Assembly: GCA_946482425.1 (NCBI GenBank)
Contig: CAMLRO010000011.1
Coordinates: forward strand, 1-31,131
From: an uncultured Lactobacillus sp.
GTDB lineage: Bacteria; Bacillota; Bacilli; Lactobacillales; Lactobacillaceae
Direction of reading: 5' to 3'
DNA: 31,131 nucleotides
Shown: in pieces, positions 7,839 to 16,215 of the stretch
How the letters are laid out: each line of letters starts with the position of its first letter
How positions within the stretch are numbered: position 1 is the stretch's first letter
Translations under genes and position numbers: made by a program
The notes under the pieces: model-generated
Seen by the model: the letters and a program-made list of their open reading frames with translations, nothing else
What the model was told of the DNA's origin: nothing
Database searches by the model: none

Positions 7839-7887
7839 GCTGCTGTGGAAAAATAAACAATAATTGTGGAAAAAACGAGTAAAAAAG

Positions 7888-7915
7888 TTGCTTTCTGTGG
7901 ATAACCTGCTATAAT
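7888..7915 (+). promoter_or_regulatory. clpL promoter, SigA type
   Basis: -35 TTGCTT (7888-7893), 16-base spacer, -10 TATAAT (7910-7915). Transcription should start near 7922, just before the CIRCE element. Confidence 0.7.
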
Positions 7916-7930
7916 ATAATATGTAAGCAG

Positions 7931-7957
7931 TTAGCAGTCGAACTCATCGAGTGCTAA
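7931..7957. promoter_or_regulatory. CIRCE operator (HrcA binding site)
   Basis: Left arm TTAGCAGTC (7931-7939), 9-base spacer, right arm GAGTGCTAA (7949-7957). Against the consensus TTAGCACTC-N9-GAGTGCTAA only one base in the left arm differs. It overlaps the start of the clpL transcript, so HrcA would block transcription until heat shock. Confidence 0.92.
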
Positions 7958-7993
7958 TTACAAATTTATAACCTATCAAAGGGGTGTTTACAT

Positions 7994-10096
7994 ATGGCAT
8001 ATTTTGATAACGATTTTGACGATTTATTTAATGAATTAAACAATTCTTTCTTTAACAATACTAATGATAACGGCGGTGCTATTCCTATTCACTATTCTAG
8101 TAGCATGAACATTTCTCCCCAGGATTTTCAACAAAATGCACAAGGCGCACAAAAGCAAGGTCAAAAACCAATTGGCGTTGATCTGGTTGAACAGGCTAAA
8201 AAGAATAAATACGATCCTGTTATTGGTCGTGACGAACAGATTCAGGAAGTAATTGAAATTTTGAGTCGGCGTAAAAAGAACAACCCAGTATTAGTGGGAC
8301 CGGCTGGTGTTGGTAAAACCGCTATAGTTGAAGGTTTGGCACAAAAAATTGCTGCAGGCGATGTGCCAGATAAAATGAAGGATAAGCATATTATTGCAAT
8401 CAACATTAATGATATGGTTGCCGGATCTAGTCTCCGTGGTAGTTTTGAGGAACGTCTTAAAAAAGTAATTGATGAAGCTAAGAAGAACCCCAATATTATC
8501 TTATTCATTGATGAATTGCACAATATAGTTGGGGCAGGTTCTACGGATTCTGAAAACAATAACGGTGATGCCGCTAATATTTTGAAGCCGGCTTTAGCTA
8601 GTGGTGACTTGAACTTAATAGGTGCAACGACCACGAGTGAATACCGGAGAATTGAAAATGATGCGGCACTGGCACGTAGATTCCAACCAGTGCAAGTTCC
8701 TGAGCCATCTGCTGCAGTGACTGTCAAAATTTTGGAGGGCTTAAAAGATAAGTATGAAGCTTTCCATCATGTAAAATACAATGACAGTGCTTTAAAGCTG
8801 GCTGTTGAATTATCACAGCGCTACATTCAGGGACGTTATTTACCTGATAAAGCCATTGATTTAATGGATGAAGCAGGTGCCAAAAAGGGTCTCGACACTA
8901 TTCCTGATGATGAGGCAACTTTAAAGAAGCGGATTAAAAAGCTGGAAAGTGAAAAAGAAGCTGCTGCCAAAAAAGAAGATTACAGTAGAGCAAGCGAGCT
9001 GAAGAAGCAGATTGAAGACTTACGCGACAAAGCTAATCATGTAGATGAGAAAGCAACGCCGCATGTCACCGATGAGGATATCTACGCTTTGATTGAAGCC
9101 AAGACCAAAATTCCAATGAGTGAACTGCACGCAAGTGAAGGACAAAAGAACCTTGATTTGGCTCAGAAATTAAAGAAAGTGGTTATTGATCAGGATAATG
9201 CGGTTGATGTCATTACTGACGCAATTGCCCGTAAACAAGTTTTCAAAGACAATGATCGTCCTACTGGCACATTCTTATTAACTGGTCCTACCGGTGTAGG
9301 TAAGACAGAATTAGCTAAACAACTGGCTATCCAACTATTTGGTGGTGAAAATCATCTTATTAGACTTGATATGTCTGAATATCAAGATCAGATGGCTGTT
9401 AATAAACTGATTGGCTCTGCCCCAGGTTACGTTGGCTATGGTGAGGGCGGTCAATTGACTGAAAAAGTTCGTCACCAACCATACAGCTTAATTTTGTTCG
9501 ATGAAATTGAAAAAGCCAATCCACAAGTATTTAATGCCTTGCTTCAGATTATGGACGATGGTCGTTTGACTGATGCTCAAGGTAGGACTGTTTCCTTTAA
9601 GGATACAATTTTAATCATGACTTCTAATGCTGGTTATTCTGACCAATTGCTAAAGGATGGTAAAGTTGATCATGATAAGCTGATTAAAGCTCTGGAAGCA
9701 TACTTCAGACCTGAATTTTTGAATAGGCTTGATGCGATCGTGCCGTTTAATTCATTAACTAAAGATGATATGAATAAGATCATTGATATTTACTTAAAGA
9801 AGATGGCACATGTTTTAGCTAAAAAGAATGTGAAAGTTGAAGTATCTGATGAGGCTAAAGCTTATCTGGCTGAAAAAGGTTATGATAAGAAATTTGGTGC
9901 AAGACCTTTACGCAGAGTAGTTGAGCAAGATTTGGAGACACCGATTGCTAAATTATTAATGAAGGAGCCTGACACTAAAGAAGTTAAGTTTACAGCTGAT
10001 GACAAGCATGTTTACTTAAATGATGCTGCTATTTTAGATATTGCCGAAAAACCAGAACCAAAAGCTGAAACTAAAGAAAAAGTAAAACAGGACTAA
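7994..10096 (+). CDS. clpL: ClpL, HSP100/Clp ATPase (ClpP-independent type)
   Basis: 700 residues with two AAA+ modules. The first has Walker A GPAGVGKT (about residue 102) and Walker B ILFIDELHN; the second has GPTGVGKT (about 430) and LILFDEIEKA, then FRPEFLNR and the C-terminal GARPLRRVVEQ. A short coiled middle domain (KKRIKKLESEKEAAAKKEDY...) lies between. The N terminus is a flexible Asn/Phe/Asp-rich stretch without the zinc finger of ClpE. After TSNAGY the second module lacks the VGF-type loop that docks ClpP. Both points fit ClpL, a chaperone that restores proteins after heat; homologues in lactobacilli are often labelled ClpE. CIRCE control fits the reported link of clpL to HrcA in Lactobacillus gasseri. 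AAAGGGGTG precedes the ATG. It stands alone between terminators. Confidence 0.88.
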   Translation: MAYFDNDFDDLFNELNNSFFNNTNDNGGAIPIHYSSSMNISPQDFQQNAQGAQKQGQKPIGVDLVEQAKKNKYDPVIGRDEQIQEVIEILSRRKKNNPVLVGPAGVGKTAIVEGLAQKIAAGDVPDKMKDKHIIAININDMVAGSSLRGSFEERLKKVIDEAKKNPNIILFIDELHNIVGAGSTDSENNNGDAANILKPALASGDLNLIGATTTSEYRRIENDAALARRFQPVQVPEPSAAVTVKILEGLKDKYEAFHHVKYNDSALKLAVELSQRYIQGRYLPDKAIDLMDEAGAKKGLDTIPDDEATLKKRIKKLESEKEAAAKKEDYSRASELKKQIEDLRDKANHVDEKATPHVTDEDIYALIEAKTKIPMSELHASEGQKNLDLAQKLKKVVIDQDNAVDVITDAIARKQVFKDNDRPTGTFLLTGPTGVGKTELAKQLAIQLFGGENHLIRLDMSEYQDQMAVNKLIGSAPGYVGYGEGGQLTEKVRHQPYSLILFDEIEKANPQVFNALLQIMDDGRLTDAQGRTVSFKDTILIMTSNAGYSDQLLKDGKVDHDKLIKALEAYFRPEFLNRLDAIVPFNSLTKDDMNKIIDIYLKKMAHVLAKKNVKVEVSDEAKAYLAEKGYDKKFGARPLRRVVEQDLETPIAKLLMKEPDTKEVKFTADDKHVYLNDAAILDIAEKPEPKAETKEKVKQD

Positions 10097-10100
10097 TTTT

Positions 10101-10138
10101 AAAAAGGGATCATCTCGTAAAGAGATGACCCCTTTTTT
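10101..10138 (+). terminator. Intrinsic terminator of clpL
   Basis: AAAAAGGG, one mismatch, then TCATCTC pairing with GAGATGA and CCCCTTTTTT; 5-base loop. Confidence 0.9.
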
Positions 10139-10147
10139 GGTTGATAT

Positions 10148-10163
10148 TATTTCACGTGAAACA
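10148..10163. promoter_or_regulatory. parS-like ParB binding site
   Basis: TATTTCACGTGAAACA matches the parS consensus TGTTTCACGTGAAACA at 15 of 16 positions, with the perfect 12-base palindrome TTTCACGTGAAA at 10150-10161. It is intergenic, between the clpL terminator and the ilvE promoter. ParB loads here and spreads to load condensin and help segregate the origin region. The identification rests on the consensus known from Bacillus and its relatives. Confidence 0.82.
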
Positions 10164-10222
10164 GCAGTTAATCAATATAAAAATAGAATAATGGTAATAT
10201 AAAAAAAGAACGGGTAAAGCTA

Positions 10223-10251
10223 TTGACAGCAGTGAAAATTTGGTTTAAATT
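10223..10251 (+). promoter_or_regulatory. ilvE promoter
   Basis: -35 TTGACA (10223-10228), 17-base spacer, -10 TAAATT (10246-10251). Confidence 0.65.
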
Positions 10252-10275
10252 AGTTAGCAATTAAATTAATATTAA

Positions 10276-10307
10276 AAAGCTGAAAGATTTTCAGCTTTGT
10301 GTTTTTT
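10276..10307 (+). promoter_or_regulatory. Terminator-like hairpin in the ilvE leader
   Basis: AAAGCTGAAA (10276-10285) pairs with TTTCAGCTTT (10289-10298), followed by GTG and TTTTTT. It lies after the likely start site and before the ilvE ribosome binding site, so it may act as an attenuator or stabilise the mRNA. No leader peptide fits in the short stretch before it. Confidence 0.5.
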
Positions 10308-10327
10308 GTATATAGGGGACAATTCAT

Positions 10328-11350
10328 ATGAAACAACGAGTAGAAGACCTGGATTGGAAGAATCTGGGATTTAAATATCGTGATCTGCCTTATCGCTATG
10401 AGGCTAAGTATCAAAATGGTGAATGGCAGGAAGGTAAACTGACTGAAGATTCAACCATGACTTTTTCTGAGGGTGCAGAGGTACTGCACTATGGTCAAGA
10501 AATTTTTGAAGGATTAAAAGCGTATCGGCGAAAAGACGGTAAGATTAATCTTTTCAGACCTGATGAAAATGCCCATCGTTTTGCTCTTTCAGCAAAGCGT
10601 TTAGCCATGCCGCCATTTCCAGAAGATAGATTTGTTGATGCAGTGAAACAAGTGGTTTTAGCAAATAAAGAATTTGTGCCGCCTTATGATAGCGGCGCAA
10701 CTCTGTATGTAAGACCACTTATGGTGGGAACTTCTAAAGTTCTGGGCGTTGAAAAAGCCGATGAATATACTTTCCGCATTTTTGCGGTTCCCGTTGGTGC
10801 ATATATTAAAGGATTGAACCCTGCAGATTACATTGTTAGTGATTATGATCGTGCCGCTTATGCCGGTACGGGTCGAGCAAAGACATCAGGTAACTACGCC
10901 AGCAGCCTGCTTCCAGCTGTTGATGCGCATCAAAATGGTTATGCCGATTGCTTGTACCTTGATCCACGTGAACATAAATATGTTGATGAATTTGGTGGTG
11001 CCAATTTTTATGGTATTACCCAAGAAGGTCAATTTGTCACACCGAAGTCAAAATCAATTTTGGTTTCGATTACTAAGCGCTCACTTTTGGAAGTCGCTAA
11101 GTGGCAAGGACTAGACCCAGTTGAACGGCAAATTACTTTAGAAGAAGCTTTTAACATGAAAGAAGCTGGTGCGATGGGGACAGCTGCGGTAATTTCCCCT
11201 GTGGGCTCAATTACTTATAAAGGTAAAAAGCACGTTATTTACAGTGAAACAGAAACGGGTCCGATTACTACTAAGCTTTATAATGAATTAGTTGATATTC
11301 AATATGGTAATAAGAAAGGACCAGATGGCTGGGTCCAAACAATAGAATAA
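10328..11350 (+). CDS. ilvE: Branched-chain amino acid aminotransferase
   Basis: 340 residues, a full-length class IV (fold type IV) PLP aminotransferase of the long BCAT type. It moves the amino group between valine, leucine or isoleucine and 2-oxoglutarate. Diagnostic parts are EVLHYGQEIFEGLKAYR, RPLMVGT, the PLP-lysine block GTGRAKTSGNYASS (lysine 185), and DEFGGANFYGI with the late AAVISPVGSI. As the gene stands alone, with no biosynthetic ilv or leu genes nearby, the likely role is breakdown of branched-chain amino acids or final transamination of imported keto acids. AGGGGAC precedes the ATG. It has its own promoter and a leader hairpin, and ends at a strong terminator. Confidence 0.93.
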   Translation: MKQRVEDLDWKNLGFKYRDLPYRYEAKYQNGEWQEGKLTEDSTMTFSEGAEVLHYGQEIFEGLKAYRRKDGKINLFRPDENAHRFALSAKRLAMPPFPEDRFVDAVKQVVLANKEFVPPYDSGATLYVRPLMVGTSKVLGVEKADEYTFRIFAVPVGAYIKGLNPADYIVSDYDRAAYAGTGRAKTSGNYASSLLPAVDAHQNGYADCLYLDPREHKYVDEFGGANFYGITQEGQFVTPKSKSILVSITKRSLLEVAKWQGLDPVERQITLEEAFNMKEAGAMGTAAVISPVGSITYKGKKHVIYSETETGPITTKLYNELVDIQYGNKKGPDGWVQTIE

Positions 11351-11367
11351 GTTGGAAATTCGGGAAC

Positions 11368-11395
11368 AAAAAACGAGTCTTAGGACTCGTTTTTT
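11368..11395 (+). terminator. Intrinsic terminator of ilvE
   Basis: AAAAAACGAGTC pairs with GACTCGTTTTTT around a 4-base loop. A second small inverted repeat, AACCTAA with TTAGGTT (11407-11427), follows in the gap. Confidence 0.9.
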
Positions 11396-11490
11396 AAATG
11401 CTTAAAAACCTAATTGCGAGTTAGGTTGAATAGTGAGAAAATAATAAAAAGTTGATTAATAATTTTAACCATTGCTATTAGGAGATAACT

Positions 11491-12519
11491 ATGGAATTAG
11501 GATTAAACACGTATAAACAACATGAGCAAGTTGATGATAATGCAACTTTGGGACGTATATCGCTGAATTCCGCAGGGATGTATAAAGTTATGCATTTAAA
11601 CGGCGCGGAAATAAATGCTATTCCTAAAAATAGAACCGAACAATTTTTAGTAGGCGACTGGGTAGCCTTAGAACCCCAAGCTGATTTTGACTTAATTAAT
11701 CAGCGTTTGCCACGATACAGTACATTAGGCAGGTTAACGGGTGAAGGGTATCATGTTCAGGAAAAAGATGCTGCCAGCAATATAGACCAATTGTTTATTT
11801 GTATCTCCATGAATAAGAATTTTAAAAGTAGCCGTATTAAGCGTTATTTGTATGCTTTTCAAAAAGATGATGAGTATCAAACTTCCCTAGTTTTAACAAA
11901 ATCAGATCTCAACCCGGAAAGCGCAGAGATAGCTGCACAACTTGCAGATGAGTTTGATATTGCTGTCTTTGCTACTTCGAGTGTGACAACAGAGGGAATC
12001 GAAGGATTGAGAGCCAGTATTTTACCAGGACAAACAGTTTCTTTTTATGGCAATTCTGGAGTAGGCAAATCAACCCTAGTAAATGCCGTTGCTCAAAAAG
12101 AGGTAATGGCAACTAGTCATATTAGTGACAAAACAGATAAGGGACGTCATACCACATCTAGTTCGCGGCTAATTTTGATTGAACAGGGTGACTTTGTTTT
12201 GATTGATACCCCGGGGATAAAAAGTGTTGGTGTGGGCGCTAGTGACTTGGCGCAGGTTTTTCCTGAGATTGTACAATTGGCCCAAAATTGTCATTTTCGT
12301 AATTGTAAGCACATTGACGAACCGGGGTGTGCAGTTAAAGCTGCCGTGAAGAATGGTACGCTAGAGCGCAAGTCTTATGATCAATTTCTTCAGCTGCAGG
12401 AAGAAAGTAAATCTACGCAGAGTTATCTTGATGCCAAAACCGCCAAAAAATTGAGCCGCAAAGCAGAAGGCAAGAGAGAAGCAATGAGTAAGCGTAATTA
12501 CCGCAAGCCGCCAATGTAG
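11491..12519 (+). CDS. RsgA-type (YjeQ/EngC) circularly permuted GTPase
   Basis: 342 residues. The G motifs appear in the permuted order of RsgA: G4 TKSD (about residue 131), then G1 GNSGVGKST (about 188-196), then G3 DTPG. The C-terminal zinc site is the NCHFRNCKHIDEPGC block. The N terminus is an OB-like domain (GRISLNSAGMYKVMHLNG). RsgA helps mature the 30S ribosomal subunit. This form is longer than the usual Lactobacillus RsgA (about 295-300) and has a basic tail (KKLSRKAEGKREAMSKRNYRK), likely to bind RNA. The housekeeping copy usually lies beside a PASTA kinase gene, so this is probably a second paralogue; the rest of the genome is not visible. An AGGAG site precedes the ATG. Confidence 0.87.
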   Translation: MELGLNTYKQHEQVDDNATLGRISLNSAGMYKVMHLNGAEINAIPKNRTEQFLVGDWVALEPQADFDLINQRLPRYSTLGRLTGEGYHVQEKDAASNIDQLFICISMNKNFKSSRIKRYLYAFQKDDEYQTSLVLTKSDLNPESAEIAAQLADEFDIAVFATSSVTTEGIEGLRASILPGQTVSFYGNSGVGKSTLVNAVAQKEVMATSHISDKTDKGRHTTSSSRLILIEQGDFVLIDTPGIKSVGVGASDLAQVFPEIVQLAQNCHFRNCKHIDEPGCAVKAAVKNGTLERKSYDQFLQLQEESKSTQSYLDAKTAKKLSRKAEGKREAMSKRNYRKPPM

Positions 12520-12544
12520 TTTTTTACAGGGGAAATATAAATAA

Positions 12545-12583
12545 AAATACGCGTTTTTAAACTGGTGTTAAAAACGCGTATTT
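12545..12583. terminator. Bidirectional terminator between rsgA-like and tkt genes
   Basis: A perfect 16-bp stem, AAATACGCGTTTTTAA (12545-12560) with its complement (12568-12583) and a 7-base loop, between two convergent genes. T-rich tails exist on both strands but are short. Confidence 0.75.
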
Positions 12584-12619
12584 AGTTGTTATTACTTTAA
12601 ATTATTTCTAAATCCTAAT

Positions 12620-14602
12620 CTATTTTGGAAAAGAATTTAAGTACAATTGCGCTGCGTGTTGGGGAGTGAAATCAATCATCTTAATAATGTCAGAAGCTGG
12701 AGCAGATTCGCCGAAATGATCGTAACCCATGCGAACGCCATTCAGACCAACATATTGTTGCCAGCCCATTGTAGCTCCCAATTCAATAGACATCCTATTT
12801 TTAATATTAACAGGCAGAATTTTAGTTTGATATTCTGGAGTTTGCTCGCTAAATAGTTCCCATGATGGCATTGAAATAACTCTCACATAAACCCCCTGAT
12901 CTGCCAAAATAGTTTGGGCCGCAATTGCTAAACTTACTTCTGAACCTGTTGCAATGATAATCCCAGTAGGATTGTTATTAGCAGCTTCTGAAATAATATA
13001 GGCACCTTTTTCAGCTTTAATACTGTCACTTCCAGCAAGTTGTGGTACCGGTTGACGGTTTAAAATAATTGCAGTTGGGGTTGTGGTAGACTTTAGGGCT
13101 AATTGCCAAGCAGTTTTAACCTCATTATTATCTGCAGGTCGAAAAACTGTAATATTAGGCATGGCTCTTAGTGACATTAATTGTTCAACAGGTTGATGAG
13201 TAGGTCCATCTTGCCCTACATAAAGGCTATCATGTGTGAAAACAAAAATTGTAGGTGTATTCATAATTGCTGCTTGCCTGATAGCACTCCTCATATAATC
13301 TGAAAAGACTAAGAATGTTCCGGTATAGCCACGTAACCCACCATGCAGTGTTATTCCGTTAGCAATTGCTGCCATAGAAAATTCTCTAATGCCAAAGTAA
13401 ATGTTTGGACCTTGATAACGATGTTTAGACATAAAAAACTTATTGTTAATTGTGGTTTTATTTGATGTGCCTAAATCACCACTCCCACCTACTAGAATAG
13501 GGTATTGCTGATAAATGTCATTAAGAACTTTACCAGAAGCAGCTCTCGTAGCTAATTCTCCTGTGATTTTAATATTAGTAAAATCAGGTAGGGCAAGCTC
13601 ATTAGTCATAATTTGTTCTAATTGTTGACCCAGTTGCGGAAACTGCTCTAAATAATTTTGTTTTAAACTAAGCCAATTTTGTTCGGCTTTAGCTCCTCTT
13701 TCTTTAACAGCGGAAAACCACTGTTTTACTTCTTCGGGCACATAAAAAGCTTCTTTATCAGTAAAGCCAAATTGCTCTTTCATATGTTCTGCTTCTTGCT
13801 CTGAAACAGGATCGCTGTGAATAGCATTGGTACCTTGAAGGGTCGAACCATAACCGATGATTGTATTAACCTTGATCAAAGTTGGTTTGTCTGAACAGCG
13901 CTTAGCTGCGCTAAGAGCATTATAAATTTCACGGCAATTATTGCCGTCAGCAACTTCCAGTGTATTCCAGCCCATAGCAGCAAATTTTTGTAATTCGTTT
14001 TCAGTATTCGAAGCTGTTAAATCGGCGTCTGACGTTACTTTATTAGCATCCCATAAGACTATTAGTTTATTTAAACCTAAATTACCGGCAAGAGATGCTG
14101 CCTCTTGGCAAACGCCTTCTTCAAAATCGCCATCGCCTGAAATTACATACGTATAGTGATTAATAACAGGGAAATTAGGTTTGTTAAATCTGTCTGCCAA
14201 ATGAGCTTCCGCAATCGCCATTCCCACTCCCATGGCAAATCCTTGCCCTAGTGGACCTGTGCTGGCATCGACTCCTGCTGTTTTGCCATATTCAGGATGG
14301 CCTGGGGTCAGGCTGTGTAATTGACGAAACTGCTTAATATCTGCGATAGAAAGCGGGAAGCCTGCTAAATGCAGTAGTGAATATAGAAGCATTGATCCGT
14401 GACCAGCACTCAAGACAAAGCGGTCACGATCAAACCACTCTGTGTTTGCCGGATTAACCTTAAGAAAATACCGCCATAAAGTATAGCCTAAAGGAGCTGC
14501 TCCTAAAGGCATTCCTAAATGACCATGATGAGCTTTTTGAACCGCATCAAGAGTTAGATTTCTAATTGTATCAACTGATAATTGGTCTAATTCTGAATTC
14601 AT
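12620..14602 (-). CDS. tkt: Transketolase
   Basis: 660 residues, the normal length. It carries two-carbon units between sugar phosphates with thiamine diphosphate in the non-oxidative pentose phosphate pathway. Visible motifs: HHGHLGMPLGAAPLGY at the N terminus; GPLGQGFAMGVGMAIAE; the cofactor-binding start GDGDFEEG with NKLIVLWDANKVTSD about 30 residues on; and in the second domain GGLRGYTGTFLVFSDYMR and THDSLYVGQDGPTHQP. It is the last gene of the PTS operon, 23 bases after the EIIC gene, with AAAGGAGT before the ATG. A transketolase inside a PTS operon suggests that the imported compound is turned into a pentose phosphate. It is probably not the only tkt of the genome, but this cannot be seen here. 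Confidence 0.95.
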   Translation of the reverse strand: MNSELDQLSVDTIRNLTLDAVQKAHHGHLGMPLGAAPLGYTLWRYFLKVNPANTEWFDRDRFVLSAGHGSMLLYSLLHLAGFPLSIADIKQFRQLHSLTPGHPEYGKTAGVDASTGPLGQGFAMGVGMAIAEAHLADRFNKPNFPVINHYTYVISGDGDFEEGVCQEAASLAGNLGLNKLIVLWDANKVTSDADLTASNTENELQKFAAMGWNTLEVADGNNCREIYNALSAAKRCSDKPTLIKVNTIIGYGSTLQGTNAIHSDPVSEQEAEHMKEQFGFTDKEAFYVPEEVKQWFSAVKERGAKAEQNWLSLKQNYLEQFPQLGQQLEQIMTNELALPDFTNIKITGELATRAASGKVLNDIYQQYPILVGGSGDLGTSNKTTINNKFFMSKHRYQGPNIYFGIREFSMAAIANGITLHGGLRGYTGTFLVFSDYMRSAIRQAAIMNTPTIFVFTHDSLYVGQDGPTHQPVEQLMSLRAMPNITVFRPADNNEVKTAWQLALKSTTTPTAIILNRQPVPQLAGSDSIKAEKGAYIISEAANNNPTGIIIATGSEVSLAIAAQTILADQGVYVRVISMPSWELFSEQTPEYQTKILPVNIKNRMSIELGATMGWQQYVGLNGVRMGYDHFGESAPASDIIKMIDFTPQHAAQLYLNSFPK

Positions 14603-14625
14603 TTATATTGACTCCTTTAATATTG

Positions 14626-15900
14626 CTAAAAAATACTGTGTACTATTTGACCAATAAATTTAATAATTAAGGCAACGACGTTGAAATCTGTTTCCGGGAA
14701 AGCAGTTCCTTTTAAGCCAATTGACGATAATACTGGATATACTAGGGATGGACCTACTGCGATTAAAATTCCTACGATAAAAGAACCAATAACGCAGCCT
14801 TTCCAGCCGCCCGTAGCATTGCCGAAAACGCCGGCTGTAGCACCAATGAAAAAATAAGGTACTGCAACGGGAATGATTACGGGCATATGTAGAGCTGCAA
14901 ATACCAGCATCATCAACAATCCCGCTGCATAAGCAGATACGAAGCCAATAACTGTTGCTGTTGGGGCATAAGGGAAAACAACGGGAACATCTAAAGCTGG
15001 TTTTGCATTAGGAATCAGTTTTTCCGAGATACCAACGAAGGCATTAACAATTTCGCCTAAAAGTAATCTCACCCCAGTAATAATTACGTATAAGGCCGCA
15101 GCAAATTGTAGTCCTTGTAATAAAGGATAAATTAGCCAATTAACTCCTTTGGATAATTGCTCAACTTGTGCCTTGCCGGCGAATAAAGCAGCAATGTAAT
15201 AGAAAATGACCATCGTAATTGAAACTCCAATGACATAATCTTTGAAAATACTAAGCCATCCTGGTAACTTTAATTTTTCTGTACTTTCTTTCGGACTGCC
15301 CACTTTCCCCCCGATCCAACTGGAAAGGGCATAACCAATTGATACATAGTGAGCTAATGCAATATCATCACCGCCAGTAACTTTACGCATTCCTGGTTGG
15401 GCAATTGCAGGCATTGCTGCGGACATAAAGCCGACTATTATTCCTCCAATTACTACTATATAGGGATTACTCAAACCTACTGATTTAAGCATGATGGTAG
15501 ATAGTGCTGCCAAATACAAATTGTGTTGTCCGGTAAGGAAGATATATTTCATTGGCGTTAATCTAGCAACAATTAAGTTGACTACAAAGCCTAAAGTCAT
15601 CACCAATGCAACTACAGTGCCGAAACGCTGTTGTGCTAGAGCGGTAACGGCTTCTGCTAATGGTAAAACTCCTTGAAGATGAAATCCTTTAGCAAATAGT
15701 GCCTGAAAATCGTTTAAAGCAACTGTTGCAGCAGAACTACCAATAGTAAAAACTAGAAAACCAACAATAGTTTTCAAAGTACCATTGATAATTTTAGTGG
15801 GACTTTCTTTTTGTAAGACCAGACCAATAAAAGATATCAGTCCAATCATAATTGAAGCTGTACTTAATAAATCTACCAGTAGAGATAGAATGGCATTCAT
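14626..15900 (-). CDS. PTS EIIC, ascorbate (UlaA/SgaT) family
   Basis: 424 residues, about ten to eleven membrane segments, matching UlaA/SgaT. Support: the start MNAILSLLVDLLSTASIMIG, the block VNLIVARLTPMKYIFLTGQH, then AIAQPGMRKVTGGDDIALAHY, and GVRLLLGEIVNAFVGISEKLIPNAKPALDVP. It moves and phosphorylates its substrate together with the EIIB just upstream and an EIIA domain fused to the regulator. The UlaA family also carries sugars other than ascorbate. None of the ascorbate pathway genes (lactonase, decarboxylase, epimerase) follows; a transketolase follows instead. The substrate is therefore unknown and more likely a pentose, pentitol or related compound. The ribosome binding site AAGGAGAG is present. 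Confidence 0.9.
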   Translation of the reverse strand: MNAILSLLVDLLSTASIMIGLISFIGLVLQKESPTKIINGTLKTIVGFLVFTIGSSAATVALNDFQALFAKGFHLQGVLPLAEAVTALAQQRFGTVVALVMTLGFVVNLIVARLTPMKYIFLTGQHNLYLAALSTIMLKSVGLSNPYIVVIGGIIVGFMSAAMPAIAQPGMRKVTGGDDIALAHYVSIGYALSSWIGGKVGSPKESTEKLKLPGWLSIFKDYVIGVSITMVIFYYIAALFAGKAQVEQLSKGVNWLIYPLLQGLQFAAALYVIITGVRLLLGEIVNAFVGISEKLIPNAKPALDVPVVFPYAPTATVIGFVSAYAAGLLMMLVFAALHMPVIIPVAVPYFFIGATAGVFGNATGGWKGCVIGSFIVGILIAVGPSLVYPVLSSIGLKGTAFPETDFNVVALIIKFIGQIVHSIF

Positions 15901-15918
15901 TATTATTCACTCTCCTTT

Positions 15919-16215
15919 TTAAGATGCAGGATTTTGTTGATCGAGAAAATTTTGCAACTTCGTTTTTATTTCATTCTTGTCCATTATGTCTTTTATCCCA
16001 ATAATATTTCTGACGTCATCTTTAACATCAGGTACTAAATCCTCCATCGTTACCAATAGGTCAGGATCAAGCCCCTTTGCTGCGTCGATTACGTCATGAG
16101 AGACTTCGAAGGGAAATTTGTTCTCTCGTACAACCTGATTAATTTTGATTTTGAGCATCATTGAGGATCCCATTCCTGTTCGACAAGCTACCAAAATAGA
16201 ATATTTTTTACTCAT
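15919..16215 (-). CDS. PTS EIIB, ascorbate/galactitol-type (SgaB-like)
   Basis: 98 residues. The phosphocysteine loop is at the N terminus: YSILVACRTGMGSSMM, cysteine 11. This is the size and layout of stand-alone EIIB proteins of the UlaB/GatB fold. It takes phosphate from EIIA and hands it to the sugar in EIIC. I chose ATG 16215 and not the upstream in-frame TTG, because the product then begins MSKKYSIL as in the family and the gene overlaps the regulator stop by eight bases (ATGAGTAA). This suggests translational coupling. The EIIC gene follows 18 bases later. Confidence 0.9.
   Translation of the reverse strand: MSKKYSILVACRTGMGSSMMLKIKINQVVRENKFPFEVSHDVIDAAKGLDPDLLVTMEDLVPDVKDDVRNIIGIKDIMDKNEIKTKLQNFLDQQNPAS

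Noticed and set aside
8242..8727. 161-codon open frame on the minus strand
   Set aside because: It lies entirely within clpL, has no ribosome binding site and reads as a low-complexity shadow of the conserved AAA+ domain.
10970..10990. CACGTGAA in ilvE, and a similar one in patB near 20148, as parS sites
   Set aside because: Only about 12 of 16 positions fit, the outer arms are absent, and the bases are explained by coding for HxRE-like residues.
14689..14701. Noc-like site GTTTCCGGGAAAG in the UlaA-like gene
   Set aside because: One base is missing from the centre of the palindrome, so arm spacing does not fit the Noc consensus.
14626..16215. Assigning ascorbate as the substrate of the UlaA-like PTS
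   Set aside because: The family transports more than ascorbate, and no ascorbate breakdown genes are in the operon.
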